Part shown: positions 23,794 to 33,887 of the stretch, in pieces
Layout: each line of letters opens with the position of its first letter
How positions within the stretch are numbered: the stretch's first letter is position 1
From: Hsuehochloa calcarea
Taxonomy: Eukaryota > Streptophyta > Magnoliopsida > Poales > Poaceae
Reading direction: 5' to 3'
NCBI GenBank assembly: GCA_036346395.1
Contig: CM070615.1
Coordinates: forward strand, 3,725,534-3,789,533
Length of the DNA: 64,000 bases
Notes under the pieces: generated by a model
What the model saw: the letters and a program-made list of their open reading frames with translations, nothing else
Database searches by the model: none
Told to the model about the DNA's origin: nothing
Position numbers and translations under genes: made by a program

Positions 23794-24877
23794 TTTGTAA
23801 TTGCTATTTCTTTGTGCTTGGGAGTAGTGTAACACCCTGGCTATTCGGAAGCGAAGATGTCACCTAAATAATCTAACATACAACCATAAAGCAAAAGAAT
23901 TTAAATAATATCTCATCTAATGACATAAAGAGATCAACATAAAATAGAACAAATGCAGGAATATAGTCCGAATCCAACGACAGTTCACAAACTCCAACTA
24001 TTCAAGTTTAATGAATCCACAAAGATGATTATACCAAAGGAGTAATCAAGGATCACCAGCAGTTATTTAATCATCCTTGATATAGAGAAAGATATCATCC
24101 AACATCTAACTCTATTTATTATAGTTCATCACTTGACAAATGAAAGACAAGAACCAAATCATATTATCGAAACTTGAATATGGTGAAGTGAATAAATAGT
24201 GTATGTCTACTCCCTCCCAAATGCCATCATCAACGATTACCTAAAATAAACAACAAAGGCAAGAATGAGTCCGAGACTTAGCAAGTACAGAGAATAATGC
24301 GAACTACACTGAACATGAACAATACATTATCATTAAGAATATGAACATAGAACTGACAGGAACATATGAATGAATGGAATGAATGAACTACACTTCTGCT
24401 TATACCGGTATAGCTAGTGACACACCCATCGGTGTTCACTTAGGCCCGCATTTAACAAAATACAGGGATCCAAGGTCCGTATGAAGAACGTTTCATACGG
24501 GGATCTAAATTTGCCCACATTGGAATGGTGGGTCTTACATGCCCATACTGGAATTGATGGGTCTTTATTTTCCACTCCCGTGGAAGAAACATGAACAAAT
24601 GAATGAATGGAATGAAACATGAATAATGAAAGACATCATCTCTTTTAACATGGATTAACGGATATGAAAGGAACATGAAGCATTGAATGTAATCGTGGAT
24701 CATAGAAATAACAGTATGAACACAAGCACTCATCATTCATCAACATAAAGAATTACAATGTACTTGCCTTCCGCTCTGCGAAGCGTTATGAGGCAAGACG
24801 GAAGCTGCTACACTCGAATTTCCCCCTCCTACACAAATTAAATATATTTGAATGAGGAACCACGTTAACAGGACCTC

Positions 24878-25013
24878 GCTCGAACCATCTAATCGCAGCA
24901 TCCTAACCCAAGGATCACAAAGTCGATCTACTCACATAAACCAATATTCTAACAGGACTACAATCTGGACTAATGATCCTTGGGTTAGGATGCTGCGATT
25001 AGATGGTTCGAGC
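24878..25013. repeat. Perfect 40-bp inverted repeat with a 56-base loop
   Basis: Arms 24878-24917 and 24974-25013 are exact reverse complements; each contains CCATCTAATCGCAGCATCC or its complement. The palindrome sits where the minus-oriented LTR (23828 to about 24870) meets an LTR-like segment in plus orientation (25014 to about 25520). Confidence 0.9.
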
Positions 25014-25525
25014 TAGTGGGTAGGAATTTTTTTAAAAGAGAATGTGCATGAATGCTTGTATTATGATTATGTTCTTTATTCATGATTATCGTTGCTGGTC
25101 GTTACATTCTCATGATGAATAAATGAATAGACTCATATGCATCATGATATTATCCTTGAGACTTGGCTACGTGGTGGCTAAGTATTGATTTTGATGTCTT
25201 CGTCATGTATTAGACGGGCATGAGGTCCCCACACTTATGGAGTGTGGGCTTATGGTCCCTGTGCTAGAAGGCATGGGCATGAGTATACATCAATGGATGC
25301 ATACCCCGCATTACCGGTAAATGCAAAGAGTAAAGAAAAGGTGCATTTGTAGCATTTGCATTGCAAGAGCACATGAGTTGAATGATATGAAATTATGTGA
25401 ATGTTTGATTGTGGCAAAGATGAATTTTGGATTATTATCTTATTTGTACTTTGCTGAGTCGTGGACTCACGCTTGTTGTTTTGTTTATCTTTTAGGTATG
25501 GAGACATCGAAATGGGACGAGTTCC
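25014..25525 (+). repeat. LTR-like segment in inverted orientation
   Basis: In plus orientation this stretch carries TACTTTGCTGAGTCGTGGAC, then TCACGCTTGTTGTTTTGTTT and ATCTTTTAGGTAT. These match the reverse complement of the left LTR (about 24200-24300: TACTTGCTAAGTCTCGGACT, CATTCTTGCC...TTATTTTAGGT). It is therefore a diverged copy of the same kind of LTR, flipped relative to the element that contains it, and it joins the truncated pol remnant near 25525. Confidence 0.55.
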
Positions 25526-27554
25526 CGGAATAAGATCGATCCGGAACTCCACTTTCCGCTCTAGAGGCATCCCCAGAAGCTCCACAGGAAAGACATCAGG
25601 AAACTCATTCACAACAGGAACCTCCTCGATACGCAGTGAAGAGTCAGTCTTCTCGCTGAGAGACCAAAGCAACCCAATGGTTGATGCCTGGCGACTACGA
25701 AACAGACTAGCCAACACGAACAATGAATCAGACGGTGCACTGCCCTGAAACACCAGTTCCTCACTGCACGGGGCTTGCAAAGTCACCGTCTTCCAGAAGC
25801 AACAGATCTTGGCACGGTAACGGAATAACCAGTCCATGCCCAGAATAATATCAAAAGGTGACAACTGAATTATCATAAGGTTAGTAGTGAAAATCTCATC
25901 ATCGATAGTGATAGAATAGCCCGGACATGTTGTAGAGCTAGAAATAAGACCCCCTGAGAGCTGACTATCACAGACTCAGAAATATACTGCAAACTCAAAC
26001 CCACCCTTCTTGCAAACTCCAGGGACACAAACGAATAAGTAGCCCTTGAATCAAACAGAACGAAAGCATCATGGGAATCGACTAGTAAAATACATGTCAC
26101 CACGTCAGGATGGCCCATAGTATCAGGGGTGGGCATGGCGTAGACTCCCGGTGGTGCCGGAGCAGAGAATGCACCGACACTCGACGAAGGGTAACCAGGA
26201 ACTGCTGCGGGAGGAACGAACGACGGCGGTGCAGCCGGAACGGGGTTCCAGTAGAACCCCGCAGGAGGTGCAAGAGTAAATGCTGCAGGAGGAGCCCATC
26301 CTGAAGACAACTGAGGCACAGGTATAGCAGCCAAGGTCTGAACTGAACCCCAAGGAGCACTGGAAGAAGGAGCTGCTAGGACTGACTCCCACCTGATGAT
26401 GCTCGTTGGGTTTTGCTTGCATACCGACAACTTGTGGCCTTCCTGACCACACTGACAACATGTCCCTTTGAAAGAACACTCTGAAGCCCGGTGCCCCTCA
26501 CCACACCTGAAGCATTTCATACCTTGACCTGGAGCAGGACACATCTGGGGTGTAGATGACGAAGATCGTGGCGCCGATGAAGAAGACTGCCACTGCTGAA
26601 CAGGGCGCGAGGATGACCTCCCTGAAACCTCTTGGGAGCAGGTCGCTGAGAAGACCCACCTCCCCCACCAAAACTCCGCTTATGGCCATCACCAGCACCA
26701 CCAGCAGGAACAGGGTCACTAGCAGCCTGCCTCTGCGAAGAAGGATCCCTCTCCAGCTCCATCCTACTGGCCTGTTCGACCACGGAGCTGAAGTCACGCA
26801 AACCGGTCGCCCCCAGAATCTGGCGATACTCCTGATTGAGGCTCCGACGGAACCTCTTGGCCTTCTCCCGGTCATCATTAGCCACCGCTGGTACAAAGCG
26901 TACAAGATCGTTAAACCCAGTCTCATACTCAGACACTGACATCTTCCCTTGAACAAATGTTAGCAGCGATTGCTCCATCTTCTCAAGGAAGGAATCCGGA
27001 TAGAACTTTGTCCTGAATTGCTCCACTAATACCTCCCAAGTAACTGGTCTCTGGACTGGGGTCCTAGCAGACAGGACCCCTTCCCACCAGATATCAGCTT
27101 TGCCCTTCAGACGAAAGGCCACAAATCGCGCCTTCTGCGCAGAAGTCAGATTTAACGTCCCAAACTGCCTTTACATGTACCTCAACCAATCAACAGCTTA
27201 AACCGGAGTACCTGCTTCATCAAAGGTGTCCAGGCGAAGCGACATCCACTCGCAGAGACTCATCCTAGCCTCAGGTGGAACTACTGTAGCAACTGGTTCT
27301 ACCGCCGGTGCAACGGCCACAGGAAACACTGCCTGCAATTGCTGGCGGAGTTGTTGGTTCTCCCTCTGGAGATTCTGAATGATATCTGCTGACGCGGCCT
27401 GAGCCTCTGCGACCGGAGGAGCAGCTGATGCAATATCTTCAGTAGCAGCACCAGCAGATCCCTCGGACGAATGCGACGACACAGCCGGACCGCGTCCACG
27501 ACCACGACCACGGATCGGTGGACGACCACGGCCACGGCCTCTACCCCTTGCCAT
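25510..27554 (-). pseudogene. Ty3 gag-protease pseudogene ending at the RT linker
   Basis: From 27554 the protein starts MARGRGRGRGRPPIRGRGR and has a coiled QNLQRENQQLRQQLQ segment. Two in-frame stops occur near 27190 and 27170 (after TPV and after DWLRYM). The retrotransposon gag core follows (FRLKGKADIWWEGV, WEVLVEQFRTKFYP, EYETGFNDLVRFVP, about 27120-26700). After a frameshift near 26630 come two CCHC knuckles (CFRCGEGHRASEC, CCQCGQEGHKLSVC, about 26530-26410) and the retropepsin region. There the DSGAT motif reads DSRAT (about 26050), so a glycine next to the catalytic Asp is lost. After another frameshift at about 25880 the ILGMDWL motif (about 25830) and a VVNEFPDVFP..L.GMP RT linker appear, and the frame ends. 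RT, RNase H and integrase are absent. Confidence 0.8.
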
Positions 27555-27756
27555 CTAAGAACATCACAGCAAATAATACCAAACACTTAGCTTAATAACA
27601 ATATAGCACAAAACAAGTCAACAACGACCCATTAATCGAGTCACATCAATGGAAATGCAAAAGCAATGAATTACCCATCCCCTCCTACTGTGCATAGTGT
27701 GTTAATTTTAAGATATTTGAATTAACCACGGACCTAAATCCCACTCTGATACCAAC

Positions 27757-29900
27757 TGTAACACCCTGGCTATTCGGAAGCCAAGATGCCACTAAAAACC
27801 TAACATACAACTATGAAGCAAAAGAATTTACACAAAACTCATTTAAAAGAATAACATGGCTGTCCCAAAACCATATTAGGAACAATTACTGAATCCAATT
27901 AAGTGAGGAAAACACATTTAACATGGGAGTATAAAGCAATCATGGCCAAGTTAATTTATTACAGTCAAACACTTAACTAATGAATGACATAACCAAATAT
28001 TATTAATGGAGTCTGGAGTAAGATTAAATGTGTGAATAGTGCGGGTCTACTCCCTCCCCAAGATAGCCATCATCACCGATCACCTAAATTAAACAACAAA
28101 ACAAGAATGAGCCAGAGACTCTGTAAGTACAGTAAACAATTGATCATACAAAATTATGAACAAGTCAACCACAATACCAATTATGAACTTATCTTTGAAA
28201 ACTTATGTGTATGTATGGAATGAATGGATGTATTGAAAGGGATGGACTGCACAGATGCTCATACCGGTATAGCGAGTGACACACCCGTCGGTGTTCACCT
28301 AAGCCCGTACTTAACAAAGTCCGGTGATCCAATTACCGTACGAAGAACGTTTCATACGGATGTCCGAAATTTGCCCACATTGAAATGGAGGGTTTTACGT
28401 GCCCATACTGGAGTTGATGAGTCTTTACAAATCCACTCTCGTAGATGGAACATGAACATCGCATGAATGGAATGAAACATATGCCATAAATGTCACCACT
28501 TTCTTTCACATGGATTACCAATTAAGAACGGAATATATAACATGGAATATGAACATGTACCACAAGATTAACAGTACATCAACAATCATTCAACAGAAAT
28601 CCATATATTTTAATACATTGTACTTGCCTTCCGCGATGTGACGCGCTAGGAGGCAACGAAGGTGCTCCTACACTCGCCGCCTACACAATTATGTACTCGA
28701 AATAAGAACAACATGATACCGAACAAAGCTACCAATGATCTAAAATAACTCCCTGACTATCCAATACAACGAATAGACCCAAAACTGAAATCAGACAATT
28801 CATCCACCTGAAACGACTCTGGACAGTAGCACGAAAAAATTCATATCTATTGATCTGGGACTCGAAACGAGATGAGTCTAGTGCCCAACGAAACTTAACG
28901 AGCAAACCTGCAAAATTATAATTGACAAGATTTCCTAATTAGGCCAAAATAATTTACTAAACAGAAGGTGAAAGTGCTTGACATAAATCTGTCCAGACGA
29001 ACAGAACAGCAGCAAAGAACATAACAAAACTTTTAATATACCAATCCAATTAGAGTTTTCTTTATCAATATGGAAAGATGATAAAATTATCTACAGAAAT
29101 TATTTTTGGTGACAAGTCTGAATCTGATCTTAACCAAATCATATTTTACTAAACATCTTTACTGACAATTCTCGTCAGGTTTTTCAGGACAGCAGGAAAG
29201 AATCTATCGTAACTTTTGAACCGTAGATTGGAATCGATGATCTCAGCCGCTATGGAAAGCTAAGAACTGTGGCTACAAATCTCTAGGAGGTGATAATCTC
29301 CAGATCGGCCTGTAAGAAGCCGAAACCGGGTGCGCAATAGACTGGACAGAACAGATCTACTAGGGACAGATTTGATCCAACCAAATTTAATCGAATTCGC
29401 ATCGACCAAATTGTCAAATGACCAAGAACGATGATTGTTACCCTTGAAGATCCCAGGGAGGCGATGAACGAGCGCTTGGTGAAGACGTTCCCCCTTCTCC
29501 TCTCTTCTCCCTTCTCCTGGCCGGCCACCACCCGCGAGAACCGACGCCGAGGCAGCTGCAGGAGGGAATCGGCAGGAGCACTTGATGTCAGGGGAGGAGG
29601 AGCACCACCACCAGGGGGCGGCAGGGAGGTGCCAAGATGGGGAGGGGGCCGGCGGCTTGGGGGTGGAAGGAGGGGGAGAGGGGCGGCTAGGGTTGGGGGG
29701 AGGTACCCCCCTTTTGGCCGGCTCTCCCCTTGGTCGGTTGGCCCTCATGGGCCTCCTGGGTCACGGCCCGCGGCCCAGGTTGGCGAGAAAAGCGAGAAAA
29801 GCCAGAAAATCCCGTCGAAACAGAAATTTCTGATTCTTTAACTATCTTTTCTCTCCCCGGCTTAAATTCTAATTACTCGATTCGATTCCGGGGTATTACA
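27757..29900 (-). repeat. 5' LTR of the Ty3 element
   Basis: TG...CA ends, 2144 bp. Its outer part (29430-29800 in window order) is GC-rich. Landmarks shared with the left LTR include CATACCGGTATAGC.AGTGAC (28261 and 24400), GGGTCTACTCCCTCCC-like sequence (28045 and 24205) and TACTTGCCTTCCGC (28621 and 24761). Confidence 0.75.
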
Positions 29901-30109
29901 ATGACGGCGAGGACAAGGCCACGATGTCGTGGTCCACATCGTCGGTCTCGTGGCCGCGAGCTCTCCTCAACCTATGGCTGACCTCTGCAGCCTACGTGCT
30001 ACGTATGTATTTATATACCTATAAAAATATGTATACTATTTGTGGCGGTAACCAATCCATGCATGCATACATGTTCTGACATCTTGAATTGTGTATGTAT
30101 ATATTGGAG

Positions 30110-30715
30110 TCGCCAGGCTATGTACAAGGCGTTCAAGTAGTGCGTCGTGGGGAGGCGTGTGGCACTGGAGCGGGAGGAGGCGATGAAGTGGTCGGACAAC
30201 GAGCGCTACCTCACCGTCATCAACCACCTGGACGGCGTCGACAAATTGGAGGCCTGATTTATCGTCGGCCTCACGCTCGTCTTCGCGCACTAGGATATGA
30301 AGCGCGGCCTCTTGTGCCTCGACTGGGCGCCGTCGTCGGTCACAAGGTCGCGGCCTCCTCCTCTACACGTCCGGCAAGGCACACAACGTTGGGAAGCACT
30401 ACATCAACTAGGTCAAGAGCGAGCCGGCCGGCGGCAGCTGCGAGACGGCCAAAAGGTCCAACCGGGAGTGCAGGTGGTGCCGAAGGCTCGCTGCGGACGT
30501 GGTCCGGGAGGCGACGTGGAAGAATATGGCCGGGCCATAGGGCCGGGTGTTGGCGTTGCCGAAGGACAGCCACCGGTGCACAAGCACCAGCTGCAGCGTG
30601 ACGGAAGGGTGGGGCGACTACGTCGTCTATTGCAGCGATTATTGTAGGATTAGACATGAGTACGCTAAGTTCTTTGCACAGGTGTTGAACTACTTGTTGT
30701 AATTTCAGCAGTAAT
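30110..30715 (+). pseudogene. Unrecognised gene fragment with several stops
   Basis: One plus-strand frame reads AMYKAFK(stop)CVV, then RRVALEREEAMKWSDNERYL, TVINHLDGVDKLEA(stop)FIVG and LTLVFAH(stop)DMKRGLLCL. After a frame change it reads LYTSGKAHNVGKHYIN(stop)VK and later WCRRLAADVVREATWKN. At least five stops (about 30138, 30256, 30292, 30411 and 30537) break it. GC content and amino-acid make-up are gene-like, in contrast with the transposon DNA around it. I cannot name the family. It lies between the Ty3 element and CACTA subterminal repeats, so capture by the CACTA element is plausible. Confidence 0.4.
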
Positions 30716-30739
30716 AATCATAGTGATCAGCTATCAGCA

Positions 30740-31754
30740 TATTGCTCAGATACATAAGCTATCACAAATGGTTTCATCTACAAACTATCTATGATAGATA
30801 ATCTATCACAGACAGTTTCATATACAAACCGTCTGTGATGGCCAACCCTATTTATATTCGAACTCTAGGGTTTGCCCGCACCCTTACTAAAACAATCAAG
30901 TTTATCTAACTCACCCTCCTCCCTCGAGCCCGTCGCCGCCTCCTCCTCAATCCCGCGCGCCTCCTCCCCCGAGCCCAGCGCGCCTCCTCCTCGTGCACGA
31001 GCCGCTGCCTCCTCGAACCCGACACCCCTCCTCCCCGAGCCGAGCGCGCCTCCTCCCTGTGCACGAACCGCTGCCTCCCCGAACCCGACGCCCCTCCTCC
31101 CCCGTGCCCGGCACGCCTCCTCCCTGAGCCCGCCTCCTCCCCTCCCCTGAGCCCACCGCCTCCTCCCCGAGCATGAGCCGCCGCGACGACTTCTACAGAG
31201 GAGGTCCAAGCAGCCACTGCTTGGAGATTTTATAGAGAAGAGATCAAGAATTGAATGGTAGGACCTTGGGACGCAAGGGAGTAGAACTTGACCGGCATGA
31301 ACATGGTTACACAGACAAAGGTGAAATGAATGGCGAGAGACAGGTTAAGAGGTGTTGTAGTAGTTATCACAGAGGCAGTCCAAGTAGCCACTGCTTGGAG
31401 ATTTTATAGAGAAGAGATCAGGAATGAAATGGTAGGACCCTGGGACGTAAGGGAGGAGAACTTGACTAGTATGAACACGGTTACACAGACAAATGTGAAA
31501 TGAATGGATAGAGGCAGGTGAAGAGGTGTTGTAGTAATTATCACATATGGTTTTATCTATAAACCGTCTGTGATAGTCAACTATCACATACGGTTCTGAG
31601 TTAATAACCGTCTGTGATAATGTGCATCACAGATGGTTCGAAAACCGTCTGTAATAACCTCATATCATTACTGACTCATAAACTTAGACGACTCACAAAA
31701 CCGCCTGTGATGGCGTTTTTGAACCGTATGTGATGACCTTTTTTCGCAATAGCG
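30740..31754. mobile_element. CACTA right end with subterminal repeats and GC-rich filler
   Basis: ATCACAGACGG-type repeats occur at about 30750-30840 and 31550-31730. The terminus at 31737-31754 reads, on the minus strand, CGCTATTGCGAAAAAAGG followed by TCATCAC, an eroded match to the terminal repeat at 271-287. A low-complexity GC-rich CCTCCTCCCCGAGCC stretch (30900-31190) and a 176-bp tandem duplication fill the middle; open frames there are compositional artefacts. Confidence 0.6.
31201..31551. repeat. Tandem duplication, unit about 176 bp
   Basis: Two units (about 31201-31376 and 31377-31551) share GCCACTGCTTGGAGATTTTA, GGTTACACAGACAAA.GTGAA and AGAGGTGTTGTAGTA with scattered differences, at roughly 90% identity. 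Confidence 0.85.
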
Positions 31755-33280
31755 GAAATTGCTTAACGAGTAAAGGCGCATAGTTATCAAGTACATTAAT
31801 TCGGAAGGTCAACTCTTCTGTAGTGTATATGGTAAGTACTTAATGACCGCAAGTTGTTGACTCACGGTATAGTTCGCAATTCACGTCAACTTTGGTAAAT
31901 ATGGTATTTACTGATTTCAAACCGAAATAAAGTGACATTTACCGATACCGAACCGTATTTAAAATAATACCATATTTACCAAATTAACAATACTATATTT
32001 ACCGTATAGACCGTATTTACGAAAAAAAAATCGAATGAGGCCCTAGTTCTGTATGCTCCATCCGCTAACATCTACATTAGTCTATCGCTGAATATAATTG
32101 ATTTGATTAATTCAAAACTAAAATTAGAGATATGAATAAACATTTAGTTTATTCTCAATGAACGAGGGTAGTGCAACAAATACATTACTCATCCACCGTG
32201 CATATTCACTTTTCTGTTTGCTTAGCGTGCACGCTAGCTCAAGTAACCTAATAACTCCCCGTCCACATGCATGTCGAAGAGAGATTGATGAATTATCAAG
32301 TCCATCCACGTTCGAAAAGCTTGGAGCCTACCACTTTGATAGCATGCTCAAAGGGGATTACTGCACCATATGATGGACGATATATGATGGAGCATTTTGC
32401 GGCTACTTTAATAAAATGCAATTGCTAGATAGATAATTCAAATAAAAGAAACACTCTAATTTTAAAGAAGAGGCGGAAGGAAATATGTAATTAATTATTG
32501 GTCAGGGTCCAGAAAATTTTTCTAAACCAATTTGTAGATTCCTAATAGTACCCATCAAGTATTTTAAATCGTTTTTGTGTTTTTGTTGATGTTTTTGTAA
32601 TCCAGTTAGTGTTTAAAAATTCCAAAAAATTACTACATGCTCCAACTAAGAGGAAGAAATAGAGTATACATTGGCATACTATCTAAGCTTTAATGTGAGT
32701 CCATCTTACCGTGCTACATGCTTATGAGTTACCTTTTAGGGTGTGTAACCAAAGGAAACTCTAATTTTTTTATGATGTATATGGACAAAATTTTATGGTA
32801 GCGTCTATACTTCAGGTGCTGAAATTTCTTTATCCACCAGTCATCTTTTTTAGTTGTAGGATTTTGATCTAATGGATACAATAAGTTTTTGTGTTGAGAC
32901 AAAACAAAATTCTAAACTAGATAAAAGTAAATGTATGTGAACCCTACAAATATATATGAAAATTCTAAACTAGAAAAAAATATAAGTAAACCTATAAATA
33001 CAAAAAAAAATTAAAAAAAATAGAACTAAAAGTTACATTAAAACTATGCTATTCCCAAACGAAGGCTCCGTTCCATCTCCTGATTTCAATGGTGCCATTG
33101 ACTCGTAACATCCCTCGCGTATTTTGAAACTTTGGAGGCTCCATTTCTTGGGTAACTTTGAAGGCTTAATTTGTCTACATGTCTATGTACGGTATATCAT
33201 ATAAACCACCTCAAATTGGCAAGTTAAATGAAAAAAAATACTACTACTTACTAGTTACTAAATAGATTGCAATCGAGTTG
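31755..33280. other. No gene seen; short inverted repeat at 31889-31985
   Basis: AT-rich DNA. TTGGTAAATATGGTATTTAC (about 31890) and AATACCATATTTACCAAATT (about 31967) form an 18-base inverted repeat, perhaps part of a MITE. Nothing else is supported. Confidence 0.4.
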
Positions 33281-33288
33281 GACAGACG

Positions 33289-33295
33289 ACGTGGC
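33289..33295 (+). promoter_or_regulatory. ABRE-like ACGTGGC upstream of the HVA22 gene
   Basis: ACGTGGC, the core of the ABA-responsive element, lies about 590 bp before the start codon of the HVA22-like gene. The founding HVA22 gene of barley is ABA-induced. A single copy by eye is weak evidence, and some HVA22 paralogues are not ABA-responsive. Confidence 0.3.
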
Positions 33296-33887
33296 GTGAT
33301 ATGGTTCATTTTTTTTTTAAAAAAAATGCTACAACTATGACAACACACAGGCTCATTTCCTCCTGAATTTTGGGTGGTGTTAGGGGGGCAACACACGGGG
33401 CCACAGAAGGATCGGAGACACGGAAACCAAGGCCGTCGAAGGGAGAAAGAGATGTAAACAAAACAAACACACACCCGTCCGCCCACCCACACGCTACCTA
33501 CTCCCCGCAGCCTATATGGGCCCACCAGATCATTGAAAGATACCGTAAAGCAAACTCAACGGCAAAGTAGCAAATCGTGGTCGAAGATACCGGTGGTGGG
33601 GTCCTCTCCGCAGCCACGTCCGACTCGGCAACCCTCCCTTCGCAGGCTGCTTCGTTTGGTCGCGTTTCTTCCTGCTCCCCATTTCCAAATTCTCTCTTCC
33701 TCCCAACTCGCGAGTCGTCTCCCCAAAGCAACCGCTTCCTCCCCACCTCCTCTCTCTCGCCTTCTCTTCTACTACTCCTCTCGCCTTCTCTTCTACACCA
33801 CAAATCCCCAAGAACACCGGCGCAAGAACCGCAATTTCGTTCGCGTAGCGAGGGAATCGCCGCCGGAGTATTTTCTGATCCGGGGAG

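Larger units (their letters stand above)
23828..29900 (-). mobile_element. Ty3/gypsy LTR retrotransposon, rearranged and defective
   Basis: The 5' LTR is 27757-29900 (plus-strand ends TGTAACACCCTGG...CCGGGGTATTACA). Next to it is a primer binding site reading TTGGTATCAGAGTGGG on the minus strand (27740-27755). Gag and protease follow on the minus strand (27554 to about 25510) and stop just inside the RT linker. A second LTR start is at 23828 (TGTAACACCCTGGCTATTCGG) and matches the 5' LTR through about 24840. Between them lie a 40-bp perfect palindrome and an LTR-like segment in opposite orientation. The flanks (AGTAG and ATGAC) do not match, as expected after rearrangement. Confidence 0.8.

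Noticed and set aside
30865..31217. Pro/Ser/Ala and Gly/Arg open frames on both strands
   Set aside because: Low-complexity CCTCCTCC repeats give open frames in all readings; there is no protein evidence.
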